A program made the translations under genes and the position numbers. From contig CAMJMQ010000006.1 in the NCBI GenBank assembly GCA_946407065.1, forward strand, positions 45,550 to 109,549: a stretch of 64,000 bases of DNA, given 5' to 3'. Of the stretch, positions 34,396-43,394 are shown piece after piece. This stretch comes from an uncultured Clostridia bacterium. GTDB lineage: Bacteria; Bacillota; Clostridia; Oscillospirales; Acutalibacteraceae. The notes below the pieces were generated by a model. It did not search any database, was not told where the DNA came from, and saw only the letters and a list, made by a program, of their open reading frames with translations. Numbering within the stretch: the stretch's first letter is position 1; each line of letters begins with the position of its first letter.

Positions 34396-35262
34396 ATGCC
34401 ATTAGTTAACGCGAAAGAAATGCTCACCAAGGCTAAGGCCGGTCACTATGCTGTCGGTCAGTTCAACATCAACAACCTCGAGTGGACCAAGGCGATCCTG
34501 CTGACCGCTGAGGAGCTCAAATCCCCTGTCATCCTCGGCGTATCCGAGGGCGCGGGCAAGTATATGTGCGGCTACAAGACCGTCGTCGGTATGGTCACCG
34601 CGATGATCGAAGAGCTCGGCATCACCGTTCCCGTAGCGCTCCACCTCGACCACGGCTCCTATGAAGGCGCTAAGAAGTGCATCGAGGCGGGCTTCTCGTC
34701 CATCATGTTCGACGGCTCTCACTATCCGATCGAAGAGAACTTCGCTAAGACCAAGGAGCTGGTCGGCATTTGTAACGATCTGGGTCTGTCCATCGAGGCA
34801 GAGGTCGGCTCCATCGGCGGCGAGGAAGACGGCGTCGTCGGCATGGGCGAATGTGCTGATCCCGAAGAGTGCAAGATGATCGCCGATCTGGGCGTCACCA
34901 TGCTCGCGGCAGGTATCGGCAACATTCACGGCGTATACCCCGAGAACTGGCCGGGTCTGTCCTTTGAGACCCTCGACGCGATCCAGGAAAAGACCGGCGA
35001 CATGCCGCTCGTACTCCACGGCGGTACCGGTATCCCGGACGACATGATCAAGAAGGCGATCGCGCTGGGCGTTTCCAAGATCAACGTCAACACCGAGTGC
35101 CAGCTCGTATTCGCTGAGGCGACCCGCAAGTACATCGAGGCGGGCAAGGATAAAGAGGGCAAGGGCTTCGACCCCCGCAAGCTGCTCGCTCCCGGTACCG
35201 AGGCGATCAAGGAGAAGGTCAAGGAGAAGATGGAGATCTTCGGCTCCGTCGGCAAGGCGTAA
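34396..35262 (+). CDS. fba: Class II fructose-1,6-bisphosphate aldolase
   Basis: Zinc-dependent glycolytic aldolase (EC 4.1.2.13). The 288-residue protein starts at 34396 behind AGGAGG; an upstream in-frame ATG at 34369 is less likely. VALHLDHGSYEGAKKCIEAG (Asp-His zinc and catalytic residues, about 79-98), FDGSHYPIEEN, EAEVGSIGGEEDG, VLHGGTGIPDDMIKKAI and the late SKINVNTECQ signature are all present. Highly regular codon use and a strong promoter and ribosome site suggest high expression. A perfect-palindrome terminator follows directly. Confidence 0.97.
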   Translation: MPLVNAKEMLTKAKAGHYAVGQFNINNLEWTKAILLTAEELKSPVILGVSEGAGKYMCGYKTVVGMVTAMIEELGITVPVALHLDHGSYEGAKKCIEAGFSSIMFDGSHYPIEENFAKTKELVGICNDLGLSIEAEVGSIGGEEDGVVGMGECADPEECKMIADLGVTMLAAGIGNIHGVYPENWPGLSFETLDAIQEKTGDMPLVLHGGTGIPDDMIKKAIALGVSKINVNTECQLVFAEATRKYIEAGKDKEGKGFDPRKLLAPGTEAIKEKVKEKMEIFGSVGKA

Positions 35263-35280
35263 GGCACGCGTGCCCTTTTT
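35263..35280 (+). terminator. fba terminator
   Basis: Self-complementary GGCACGCGTGCC directly at the stop codon followed by T5; a second hairpin, GCCGCTGTCC / GGACGGCGGC then TTTTG, at 35322-35346 is a backup. Confidence 0.75.
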
Positions 35281-35371
35281 CTTGGCAATCACACAGAATA
35301 ACCAATACACGCAAACATCATGCCGCTGTCCACGGACGGCGGCTTTTGTTATACCCTAACGCCATAGAAGG

Positions 35372-35946
35372 GTGAACGGAGAACGGTTAACGGTTAACGG
35401 TGAACGGTTAACGGTGAAGGGAAAGCCTGACGACTTTTGGATTGTAGGGCGTTGGAGCTATCGGTAGGGCGGGGGCTTGCTCCCGCCGAAAACCCAACCC
35501 CGCAGAGAAATTGTAGGGGTCGGCGCCCTCGACGACCCGAAAACCCAACCCCGCAGAGGAATCGTAGGGCGGGGGCTTGCTCCCGCCGAAAACGCAACGC
35601 CGCAGAGAAATTGTAGGGGTCGGCGCCCTCGACGACCCGAAAACCCAACCCCGCAGAGGAATCGTAGGGCGGGGGCTTGCTCCCGCCGAAAACGCAACGC
35701 CGCAGAGAAATTGTAGGGGTCGGCGCCCTCGACGACCCGAAAACCCAACCCCGCAGAGGAATCGTAGGGCGGGGGCTTGCTCCCGCCGAAAACGCAACGC
35801 CACAGAGGAATCGTTGGGCTCGGCGGGATACACGTATCCGACACGCGTGTCCGACGACCCGCAGAATGACGAGCGTTTCTGTTATCAAAAACGTCGGATA
35901 GAATACTCACGTTTCTGCCGTGCGGACGAGCAATGCTCGTCCCTAC
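35372..35946. repeat. Repeat hotspot with tandem 100-bp array
   Basis: No gene is credible here. It starts with a GGTTAAC heptad arm (35375-35420). From 35464 three exact 100-bp periods (GTAGGGCGGG units at 35464, 35564, 35664, with a partial fourth at 35764) follow. Each is made of two GTAGGG-headed palindromes of different flavour (49 + 51 bp) joined by AAAACCCAACCCCGCAGAG-type linkers. It ends in a lone inverted arm, CGGACGAGC...CCCTAC (35923-35946). Confidence 0.88.
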
Positions 35947-36042
35947 TTAAATGACATTGGCAAAAAACAATGTGATTTGTATAGACATACACTGCCGACT
36001 GTGCTAAGATATGGGTAGCAAATACAGAATCGATGGTGCAAT

Positions 36043-36999
36043 ATGAAAAAATGGATCGCAATACTTCTGGCGGCGTTGACGGTAACGGCGCTCGGCGCTT
36101 GCCAAACCGGTAAAAAGGATGACAAGGCGACCGATTTGCCCGCCGCGACTGCCGCGCCGACCGTGTCTGAAACAGCGGCGCCCGCTACAGAAGCCGTCGC
36201 GGTATCGGCTCAAGCCGCGCCGGTGGACGCGTCATGGTTTGATGACGCGGTGTTCGTCGGCGACAGCGTTACACTGGCGCTGGATTATGCCTGCAGCGGC
36301 GACAAGTCTTTGCTCGGCAACGCGCAGTTCGTCTGCGCGCAGAGTTTGGGCTACCACAACGCGCTGTGGGATCTGAACGCCGAGGGCGCGGTACACCCCA
36401 CCTATCAGGGCAACACGATCCTGTCGGAGACCGCCGCCGAGGTGACCGGCGCCGACAAGGTGTTCGTGATGTTGGGGATGAACGACATAGGCACCTACGG
36501 CGCGGACGACACCATGGAAGAGGCGAAGAAGCTCGCCGACCGCATCCTCTCCCACTCCCCGAACGTCAAGCTCTACTTCCAGTCCACCACCCCCATGCTC
36601 GCCGATAAGGAAAGCGGCTGGCTGAACAATGACAAGATCACCGCGTTCAATGAGCTGCTCAAGGCGTATTGCAGCGAAAAGGGCTATGCCTACATCGATG
36701 TGTATCATCAGGTGTGCGATGCTTCCGGCGCGCTGAACCCCGCCTATTGCAGCGACCCCGATAACCAGGGCATCCATTTCACCGTGGACGGCTGTACCGC
36801 ATGGGCGAATCACCTCAAAGCCGCCGTCGCTCAGTTGGAGAGTGCCACTGAGCCGCCGACGGACGCGCCTGCTACGCAAGCACCTGCCGCAGCAGAAACC
36901 GCCTCTCACGCGGGAAATGATTCCCTCACCGACGGCAGCACCGCCTCCTCGGACGACGGCATGGTGGAGATCAATTATTACGTCCCCGACAACCAATAA
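36043..36999 (+). CDS. SGNH/GDSL hydrolase lipoprotein
   Basis: A 318-residue exported lipoprotein: MKKWIAILLAALTVTALGAC has a lipobox (LGAC, Cys20). A Thr/Ala/Pro linker leads to an SGNH fold with VFVGDSVTLAL (block I, nucleophile Ser near 74), KVFVMLGMNDIG (block III, about 138-149) and DNQGIHFTVDG (catalytic His near 245). The C-tail is low-complexity and ends YYVPDNQ. It likely de-esterifies cell-wall or glycan acyl groups outside the membrane. The ribosome site is weak. It is flanked on both sides by repeat clusters. Confidence 0.85.
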   Translation: MKKWIAILLAALTVTALGACQTGKKDDKATDLPAATAAPTVSETAAPATEAVAVSAQAAPVDASWFDDAVFVGDSVTLALDYACSGDKSLLGNAQFVCAQSLGYHNALWDLNAEGAVHPTYQGNTILSETAAEVTGADKVFVMLGMNDIGTYGADDTMEEAKKLADRILSHSPNVKLYFQSTTPMLADKESGWLNNDKITAFNELLKAYCSEKGYAYIDVYHQVCDASGALNPAYCSDPDNQGIHFTVDGCTAWANHLKAAVAQLESATEPPTDAPATQAPAAAETASHAGNDSLTDGSTASSDDGMVEINYYVPDNQ

Positions 37000-37009
37000 C
37001 ACGATCAGG

Positions 37010-37036
37010 AACTGTCGCTCACGCGGCAGTTTTTTT
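37010..37036 (+). terminator. Terminator after the SGNH lipoprotein gene
   Basis: AACTGTCGC / GCGGCAGTT stem (one G-U), TCAC loop, T7. Confidence 0.85.
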
Positions 37037-37060
37037 GATGGCAGGACGTTGGATCACCCG

Positions 37061-37557
37061 GTAGGGCGGGGCTTTCTCCCGCCGAAAACACAACGCCGCA
37101 AAAGAATCGTAGGGGTCGGCGCCCTCGACGACCCGCAGAATGACGGGCGTTTTCGCTATCGGGAGCGTGAGATAGGAATGAAAGGCTTTACCATACGGTA
37201 CGTCGACAAGCGCCGTACCCTACAAGAACGCACATCTCCTCAATGGACATTGTATTTCGATCCCACGCCCTGCCACGGGAGCAGCAGCAGTGGCGCTTAG
37301 CCAATCGCTGACTAAGGGGCTCCCGAAACTTCCCGAGTTGCGGGGAGAGGAGGAGTCGCGAACACGCGTGTTCCACGAGGTCAAAGGTTAGCCGATTAAG
37401 GCTGACCTTACCGAGAACGGCGAGCGACGACGATGGAGCGCTGTTGCATGGGAGTTGTTAGCCAAATCAGCTAACGCATGGGTGCTGTAACCAAAATCAA
37501 GATTTTGACAGCACCTCAAAAGATTTGGACAACTCCTCAAGCCGCTCCCCTACAATA
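37061..37557. repeat. Mosaic of dispersed repeats
   Basis: No gene is supported. A GTAGGGCGGG and GTAGGGGTCGG unit like those of the 100-bp array (37061-37135) is followed by an inverted TACGG-flavour arm (37196-37223). Next is a ~150-bp block (37288-37457) that is the inverted copy of 27033-27186, then GGAGTTGT/CCAAATC hairpin units and a CCCTAC end. Confidence 0.8.
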
Positions 37558-37605
37558 AACGTCTTCTTTTTCAAAAAACAGCACCGCCGAAGCGGTGCTG
37601 CTCTG

Positions 37606-38637
37606 TTATTCGTGATCAAAATCATGCTGCGCGTACTGCGGATTGGCTATCTTGTTATTCTTGACGATCGACAGGAAGTCATCGAAGGAATCATAGCCGT
37701 TGAAGCCATCCGCGTATTTGAAGAACATCAAATGACCGCCCTCACCGGTCTTGTTATAGACCAGATCGCCGTTCGGCTTCACCACGAGGTTATCATACCA
37801 CACGCTCACATAACGGTCGCCGTAATCCGTGCCGTGGCTGTCGATATGTACCTTGTAGACGTCCCAGACGGTATTGGTGTTGGTATCGGGATCATAGCGC
37901 AGATATAAGCATTGACGCTTGAGCGCCTTGTATCGTTCATCCGTCATCCCCTGCGCGTCTTTTAGATTGTCCTTGCTCTTTCTTTCGATATCCGCCATCA
38001 CATCGGATGAAAAATTCTCGAAATCCGTTTCTACGCCCTTGAGCCCTGAAACGTTATACGCCTTAGTGACGGATTTGATCATCGCGTTGTCATCCACGGG
38101 GCTGAACTCGATCTTGACGGACTCGCCGTTGCTCAGGCTGCCGTCCTCATAGCAATGCGTTTTGATATCATGCGCGCTGAAGGGAGCGTCGTCATGATAG
38201 GTATACACAATATGCCCGCTGCCGTCGAGCCCCTCAAACGATACGTCGATATAGGACGACGGATCGGTGAGTCTGGCGTCCACCACCTTGACGAATACCG
38301 CGCCGACGGCAAAGAGAATGATAAAGATCAAGATAGGCGTCAGACAGCCGATCGCTCCGACGGCACGACCCTTTACCTTTCTGCTCCGCTCTCGCTTCTC
38401 CGCCTGTTTCATCTGCTCGCGCTCAAATTCCTGTCTGGCTCTGCGTTCGGCTTCGTTGAACTCCGCCTCCGCCTTATACTTGCCCTTGAACGCCTCATAT
38501 GTCTTTTGCTCCGTCGAGCGGGTATCCAGCTCCAACAGGGAGTCGCAAAACGGACATTTCGTCAGCGGCTTGCCGTTCTCATCGGGAACGATCGTGCCGC
38601 CGCAATGCGGACAGTTCCATGATTTCATTTCTGACAT
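37606..38637 (-). CDS. Zinc-ribbon membrane protein
   Basis: A 343-residue protein of unknown role. The N-terminus has WNCPHCGGTI...TKCPFCDSLL, a CxxC-CxxC zinc ribbon (about 9-34). Then comes a charged, coiled-coil-like stretch (EFNEAERRARQEFEREQMKQ), one transmembrane helix (AIGCLTPILIFIILFAVGAV, about 93-118) and an outer domain with WDVYKVHIDSHGTDYGDRYVSVWYDN. The start is placed at the ATG at 38637, 10 nt after GGAG. Its layout parallels the zinc-ribbon pair at 22-24 kb, suggesting a lineage-specific family of sensors or envelope proteins. Confidence 0.75.
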   Translation of the reverse strand: MSEMKSWNCPHCGGTIVPDENGKPLTKCPFCDSLLELDTRSTEQKTYEAFKGKYKAEAEFNEAERRARQEFEREQMKQAEKRERSRKVKGRAVGAIGCLTPILIFIILFAVGAVFVKVVDARLTDPSSYIDVSFEGLDGSGHIVYTYHDDAPFSAHDIKTHCYEDGSLSNGESVKIEFSPVDDNAMIKSVTKAYNVSGLKGVETDFENFSSDVMADIERKSKDNLKDAQGMTDERYKALKRQCLYLRYDPDTNTNTVWDVYKVHIDSHGTDYGDRYVSVWYDNLVVKPNGDLVYNKTGEGGHLMFFKYADGFNGYDSFDDFLSIVKNNKIANPQYAQHDFDHE

Positions 38638-38672
38638 TCGATTCAAACTCCTACGTTCCGATTACATGATAC

Positions 38673-38720
38673 AGCCCGTGACACGCGTTTTTTTACTGGT
38701 GTCACGGGCTTTCATTTTTT
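38673..38720 (+). terminator. Hairpin between pnp and the zinc-ribbon gene
   Basis: 12-bp stem AGCCCGTGACAC / GTGTCACGGGCT with a 14-base loop. The T-run (TTTCATTTTTT) lies on the plus-strand side, so for pnp itself it may act mainly as a 3' stabilising hairpin. Confidence 0.5.
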
Positions 38721-38747
38721 ATCTATCTGTGTTTGACAGATTGTTGC

Positions 38748-40967
38748 TTATCTTCTGCCTCTGCCGCCGTCACGACGTCCGCGACCTCTGCCGCCGTCAC
38801 GACGGGGTCTGCGCTCCTCATCGGGGTTATTCTCGGGGGTTAGACCATCTACCTCGATCAGCACATCTCTGCGGCTGAGATTGAGTCTGCCCTTGTCGTC
38901 GATCTCCTGCACCTTGACGCGGATGACGTCGCCGACGTTGACCACATCGGTCACCTTGTCGACGCGCTTGACGTCGAGCTGGCTGATGTGTACCAGACCC
39001 TCCTTGCCCGGAGCGATCTCAACGAACGCGCCGAAGTCCATCAGGCGGGTGACCTTGCCCAGATACATAGCGCCGGGCTCGGGATCGGTAGCGATGGTCT
39101 GGATGATATCGATCGCGCGCTGGCACTTCTCAGCGTCAAGACCCGCGACGAATACCTGACCGGTCTCGCCCTCTTCCTCAATGTCGATCTTGCACTCGCA
39201 CTGCGCCTGGATCTCCTTGATGACCTTACCGGACTTACCGATGACCTCGGCGATCTTGTCGGCAGCGATGGTGGTGGTGAACATCTTGGGAGCGTACTTG
39301 GAAAGCTCCGCGCGAGGCTCTGCGATCGCTTTGAGCATGACCTCGTCGAGAATGTAGTTACGCGCCTTATGGGTCTTTTCGAGCGCTTCCTTGATCATCT
39401 CGGGCAGCAGACCGCTGATCTTCAGATCCATCTGGATCGCGGTGATACCGTCATGGGTACCGGCTACCTTGAAGTCCATGTCGCCGAAGAAGTCCTCTAA
39501 CCCTTGGATATCGACCATGGTCATCCAGCGCTCGCCCTCGGTGATCAGACCGCAGGAGATACCCGCGACAGGCGCCTTGATCGGCACACCCGCGTCCATC
39601 AGAGCGAGGGTGGAGCCGCAGACGGAGCCCTGAGAGGTGGAGCCGTTAGAGGATACGACCTCGGATACAAGGCGTAAGCTGTAGGGGAATTCCTCCAGCG
39701 AGGGGATGACGGGCAGCAGCGCTCTTTCCGCGAGCGCGCCGTGACCGATCTCGCGTCTGCCGGGACCGCGGGAAGGACGGGTCTCGCCGACAGAGTAGGA
39801 GGGGAAGTTGTAGTGATGCATATAGCGCTTTTCGGTCTCGTCATCGATACCGTCGAGCAGCTGCATATCGCCGACCGTACCGAGGGTGGCGATGGTCAGT
39901 ACCTGTGTCTGACCGCGGGTGAACAGTCCCGAGCCGTGTACGCGGGGCAGGATGCCGACTTCAGAAGCGAGCGGACGGATATCATCCATGCCTCTGCCGT
40001 CAACACGCTTCTGCTCGTCTAAGAGCCAGCGACGGACGATGAACTTCTGGGTCTTGTACAGGCACTCGTCGATCTTCGCCTCGGAGTCGGGATAGATCTC
40101 GTCGAACTTCTCGTGGACCGCCTCATAGATGGGCTTTAAGCGCTCATCACGCACGGTCTTGTCGTCGGTGTCGAGCGCCGCCTTGACGTCCTCCTCGGCA
40201 AATGCCTTGATCGCCTCGAACATGTCGTGATCGGGCTCGTTAGAGGGATATTCAAACTTGGGCTTGCCGATCTCGGCAACGATGCCCTTGATGAATTCAA
40301 TGATCTTCTGGTTGGCTTCATGACCCGCCATGATCGCGTTGTACATCACTTCGTCACTGACGCAGTTCGCGCCGGCTTCGATCATTGCGATACGGCTGTC
40401 GGTAGAAGCGACGGTGGTGGACATATCGGACTGCTTACGCTGCTCCGCGTTCGGGTTGATGACGATCTCGCCGTCTACCAAACCAACAGATACGCCGGAG
40501 ATCGGGCCGTTCCACGGGATGTCGGAGATAGAGATCGCGATCGAGGTACCGATCATCGCGGTGATCTCGGGCGCGCAGTCGGGATCGACGGACATGACGG
40601 TCGCGACGATAGAAACGTCATTACGCATATCCTTGGGGAACAGCGGACGGATCGGGCGGTCGATGACGCGGGAGGTCAGGATCGCCTTTTCACTGGGTCT
40701 GCCCTCGCGGCGCATATAGCTGCCGGGGATCTTGCCCACGGAATAGAGCTTCTCTTCATAGTCCACGGACAGCGGGAAGAAGTCGATGCCGTCCCTCGGC
40801 TTTGCGGAAGCGGTCGCCGCCACGTGTACGACGGTCTCGCCGTAGCGTACCAGACACGCACCGTTGGCGAGCTGGGTCATTTTTCCGGTCTCAACGACCA
40901 GCGGTCTGCCCGCGAGCTCGGTCTCGAACACGCGGTACTTGTCAAAAGTCATAGCTTTGTTAGCCAT
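38748..40967 (-). CDS. pnp: Polyribonucleotide nucleotidyltransferase
   Basis: Phosphorolytic 3'-5' exoribonuclease and degradosome component (EC 2.7.7.8). The 739-residue protein has two RNase PH domains (RYGETVVHVAATAS and FTRGQTQVLTIATLG), a KH domain (DKIAEVIGKSGKVIKEIQAQ) and an S1 domain (GAMYLGKVTRLMDFGAFVEI). The start at 40967 lies 7 nt after GGAGG. It ends in an Arg-Gly-rich tail (about 20 residues of RR/DGG/RGR) that could help RNA binding. rpsO lies upstream in the classic rpsO-pnp order. Confidence 0.97.
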   Translation of the reverse strand: MANKAMTFDKYRVFETELAGRPLVVETGKMTQLANGACLVRYGETVVHVAATASAKPRDGIDFFPLSVDYEEKLYSVGKIPGSYMRREGRPSEKAILTSRVIDRPIRPLFPKDMRNDVSIVATVMSVDPDCAPEITAMIGTSIAISISDIPWNGPISGVSVGLVDGEIVINPNAEQRKQSDMSTTVASTDSRIAMIEAGANCVSDEVMYNAIMAGHEANQKIIEFIKGIVAEIGKPKFEYPSNEPDHDMFEAIKAFAEEDVKAALDTDDKTVRDERLKPIYEAVHEKFDEIYPDSEAKIDECLYKTQKFIVRRWLLDEQKRVDGRGMDDIRPLASEVGILPRVHGSGLFTRGQTQVLTIATLGTVGDMQLLDGIDDETEKRYMHHYNFPSYSVGETRPSRGPGRREIGHGALAERALLPVIPSLEEFPYSLRLVSEVVSSNGSTSQGSVCGSTLALMDAGVPIKAPVAGISCGLITEGERWMTMVDIQGLEDFFGDMDFKVAGTHDGITAIQMDLKISGLLPEMIKEALEKTHKARNYILDEVMLKAIAEPRAELSKYAPKMFTTTIAADKIAEVIGKSGKVIKEIQAQCECKIDIEEEGETGQVFVAGLDAEKCQRAIDIIQTIATDPEPGAMYLGKVTRLMDFGAFVEIAPGKEGLVHISQLDVKRVDKVTDVVNVGDVIRVKVQEIDDKGRLNLSRRDVLIEVDGLTPENNPDEERRPRRDGGRGRGRRDGGRGRR

Positions 40968-41042
40968 AGAGTTACCTCCTGTTTTATGGTTTTGTACAGG
41001 ATCTTTACAGCCGTTTAGCAATAAAACCAGAGGATTTCAATC

Positions 41043-41090
41043 GTAGGGACGGGCATTGCCCGTCCGCGGACGACCAATGGTCGTCCCTAC
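41043..41090. repeat. Back-to-back GTAGGG repeat pair between rpsO and pnp
   Basis: Inverted arms 41043-41066 and 41067-41090 with no spacer, flanked by AGAGGATTT / AAATCCTCT, which extends the potential hairpin in the rpsO-pnp intergenic region. Confidence 0.75.
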
Positions 41091-41212
41091 AAATCCTCTC
41101 GTTTTACCGCTAAGCTGAACTGTAAAATCCCGAGATTGGATTGGTTTACAAATCGCCTTATGACGAAATGCAGGGCAAACGGAAAAATCCGTCTGCCCTC
41201 ATGCCTACTTGA

Positions 41213-41476
41213 TTACTTACGGATACCGAGTCTTTTGATGATGGAACGGTATCTCTCGATGTCTACCTTGGTCAGGTAGTTGAGCAGCGCGCGGCGCTGA
41301 CCGATCATCTTGAACAGACCGCGGCGGGAGTGATGGTCCTTCTTGTGGATCTTGAGGTGCTCGGTGAGGTCGTTGATTCTCTTCGTGAGCAGAGCGATCT
41401 GAACCTCGGGAGAACCTGTGTCACCCTCATGAGTGGCATACTCCTGCATGATAGCAATCTTTTCTTCCTTCAGCAT
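41213..41476 (-). CDS. rpsO: 30S ribosomal protein S15
   Basis: An 87-residue primary rRNA-binding protein of the small subunit. [45 protein letters not shown] and the end [12 protein letters not shown] are the S15 signature. GGGTG lies before the ATG at 41476; the longer frame to 41512 is not needed. pnp follows on the same strand. Confidence 0.97.
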   Translation of the reverse strand: MLKEEKIAIMQEYATHEGDTGSPEVQIALLTKRINDLTEHLKIHKKDHHSRRGLFKMIGQRRALLNYLTKVDIERYRSIIKRLGIRK

Positions 41477-41643
41477 TGTTTTCACCCTTTCGTTATTTAT
41501 TGCGCTCCGCATAGTACAGGGCAGGTGAAGTCCTCATCGAGGCGTATCCCCTGAACCATATCGGGCGTCAAGAGTTATCATACCACAATTTTTCTGAAAT
41601 GTAAAGAAAAATCGGATAGAACATCTCCCTATTTTAACGGATA

Positions 41644-42027
41644 TCAGCCGTCTTTTTTGGACAAATTACCCATCAGCTCCTGCGCCTGCTTCTTCTCAGC
41701 CTTACTGAGCGCCCGATAGCGGGCGATCAGACCGCGCTCATCCTTACTGAGCTGATAGATGGGGCTGTCCGCCCGGGCGGAATCTCTCAGATGATCCGAT
41801 CGCCTGTCCTCATCAGGCTCGTCGGGCAGCAGCTCCGTCGGACTGACGTTGAAGATCTGCGCGAGTTTCAACAGCGTTTTAACATTGACGGCGGTGGATC
41901 CCGACTCATACTTGGTGTAGCTCGAGCGCTCAACGTTCAGCGCGTCGGCGACCTGCTGGTGCGACAGCGCGCATGCCTCGCGGTAGAATTTCAGCTTCTC
42001 AGCAACCTCTTTATTCTTTTGATCCAT
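41644..42027 (-). CDS. XRE-family transcriptional regulator
   Basis: A 127-residue protein with an N-terminal Cro/C1 helix-turn-helix (KLKFYREACALSHQQVADALNVERSSYTKYESGSTAVN, about 10-48). The charged C-terminal half ends in KAEKKQAQELMGNLSKKDG. The ribosome site GGAGGTGCTGT precedes the ATG. It lies between rpsO and the tRNA that borders the accessory block, and may belong to either. Target unknown. Confidence 0.85.
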   Translation of the reverse strand: MDQKNKEVAEKLKFYREACALSHQQVADALNVERSSYTKYESGSTAVNVKTLLKLAQIFNVSPTELLPDEPDEDRRSDHLRDSARADSPIYQLSKDERGLIARYRALSKAEKKQAQELMGNLSKKDG

Positions 42028-42355
42028 ACAGCACCTCCCGCGGCAGAATCCGAATCAGCGATTCTATCCCAAGTATAGCGTGAAAATGATTCACTTGCAT
42101 TTTTCGGTGAATAACTTTCACACATCTCAGTATGCCCCGAAACGCGGGAGATATCACTGCGACGAGCGACTCGATGGCAGGGCAACAGGGCTTGTTATGT
42201 TTAGTGGGGTTTGCTGTATATTAAGTGGGTTTGCTGTCGCCCGTCACCCAACCATCGATCGCGATATTTCGCCCGCTTGCAAAAACTACTTGAAATCTTG
42301 CGCAAAGTAGTATATAATCATGTGTAGTGCTTTTGTGAACACAAACCGAATATCC

Positions 42356-42431
42356 GCTAGAGTGGCGCAGTTGGTAGCGCAATTGATTCGTAATCAATAG
42401 GTCGTGGGTTCGAGTCCCATCTCTAGCTCCA
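42356..42431 (+). tRNA. tRNA-Thr (anticodon CGU)
   Basis: Cloverleaf of 76 nt with encoded CCA: acceptor GCTAGAG / CTCTAGC, anticodon stem ATTGA / TCAAT around loop TTCGTAA (anticodon CGT in DNA), and T-arm GTGGG-TTCGAGT-CCCAT. It reads ACG codons. TATAAT at 42313 is a likely promoter -10. A hairpin CCGCTTA...TAGGCGG with T5 at about 42443-42484 terminates it. The accessory block starts right behind it. Confidence 0.95.
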
Positions 42432-42442
42432 TTGAGAAACCG

Positions 42443-42484
42443 CTTAGACAAGCCATTTTCGGAGTGTTTAGGCGGCTTTTTCTT
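42443..42484 (+). terminator. Terminator after tRNA-Thr
   Basis: CCGCTTA / TAGGCGG-type stem followed by CTTTTTCTTT. Confidence 0.6.
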
Positions 42485-42577
42485 TGCTTCAAAATCAGCG
42501 AAATAAAGTGGCTTGACAGCTATTTGACAGCTATGAGATTTTTGCCCTTGGGAAAGCTTCATTGTCTTAATCCTTGA

Positions 42578-43393
42578 TTATAATCCTTCGTTCAAGATGT
42601 CCTGAATATCTTTCGCGTTTTTTCGGGCAATTTCTAAACGCGATATTGTGACATCAACTTTGATCGGGTAACTGGCGCGCTGTAATATACGGTCATATAT
42701 CCTCTGCTTTTCAATTGTGGTTGATTCTTTGAGTTGATCAAGGCTCATATTTGTAGTGACGATCAGCGAGATATTTGCCCGATAGATATCGTCAATAATG
42801 TTGTACGCAGTTTGTGTTGCGCCTTCAACACCGATATCATCCAGTACGATCAAGTCAAAATCATGAAAGTCAACAACGGCATACTTGTCCTGTACTCTGT
42901 TTCGGATTAAGTCTGACAGGCGTGTGACAAGTACCCTCACACCTTGGTCAATCAATGCGTTGGCAATACAGCAGGCAAAGAAGCTTTTTCCACCTCCAAC
43001 TGCGCCGGTGAATGTAATACCATAGCAGTGCTTTTTCATTGTTTGCCATTTTGAAACGTATTGCTTGCACTTTTTAGTGACTACATAGTTGCGCCCGTCA
43101 TCGTTTTCAAAGCGCTGATATGTATATGCTTTATCTGTTATACCATGTTGACGCAGTTCCACAACTCTATCTTGAAACTTTTCCAGACTTCTTCGCTGCT
43201 GGTATCGTTCTTCTTCCTCAATCTCACACTGACAGGGAACGGCTTTAATAATGCCTTTTCTGCTACCTGCAGGATGTTCGATAAAGCACTCACGAGGCTT
43301 TCCGCACTTTCCGCACAAACACATGCCCTGATCATCGGTGTAATCACCCTCGCGCGGTATCGCACGGGCGTTCTTATAGATATGTTCAAGCAT
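42578..43393 (-). CDS. DnaC/IstB-like helicase-loader ATPase
   Basis: A 271-residue AAA+ protein. CLCGKCGKPRECF (about 27-39) and VPCQCEIEEEE form a Cys-rich zinc-like N-terminal region. ITFTGAVGGGKSFFACCIAN is Walker A and FDLIVLDDIGVEG Walker B, followed by a sensor stretch LIVTTNMSLDQL. This is the pattern of DnaC/DnaI helicase loaders of phages and integrative elements. The start at 43393 follows GAGGAGTGG, which overlaps the end of the upstream replication gene, so the two are coupled. With its neighbours it suggests a replication module. Confidence 0.85.
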   Translation of the reverse strand: MLEHIYKNARAIPREGDYTDDQGMCLCGKCGKPRECFIEHPAGSRKGIIKAVPCQCEIEEEERYQQRRSLEKFQDRVVELRQHGITDKAYTYQRFENDDGRNYVVTKKCKQYVSKWQTMKKHCYGITFTGAVGGGKSFFACCIANALIDQGVRVLVTRLSDLIRNRVQDKYAVVDFHDFDLIVLDDIGVEGATQTAYNIIDDIYRANISLIVTTNMSLDQLKESTTIEKQRIYDRILQRASYPIKVDVTISRLEIARKNAKDIQDILNEGL

Positions 43394-43394
43394 T

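Noticed and set aside
35464..35817. CRISPR-like regular spacing
   Set aside because: Both halves of each period are repeats and linkers are near-identical, so there are no unique spacers; no cas genes.
35394..35954. Long overlapping open frames on both strands in the repeat array
   Set aside because: They come from GC-rich tandem palindromes with a 100-bp period; no ribosome site, no protein-like composition.
37188..37376. Minus-strand frame with SPQLGKFREPLSQRLAKRH
   Set aside because: It lies inside the dispersed ~150-bp repeat, whose copy at 27 kb has an indel; a translated-repeat artefact.
42221..42562. Minus-strand reading frame containing ARDGTRTHDLL...NQLRYQLRH
   Set aside because: It is the antisense translation of tRNA-Thr and its flank, a well-known spurious frame.
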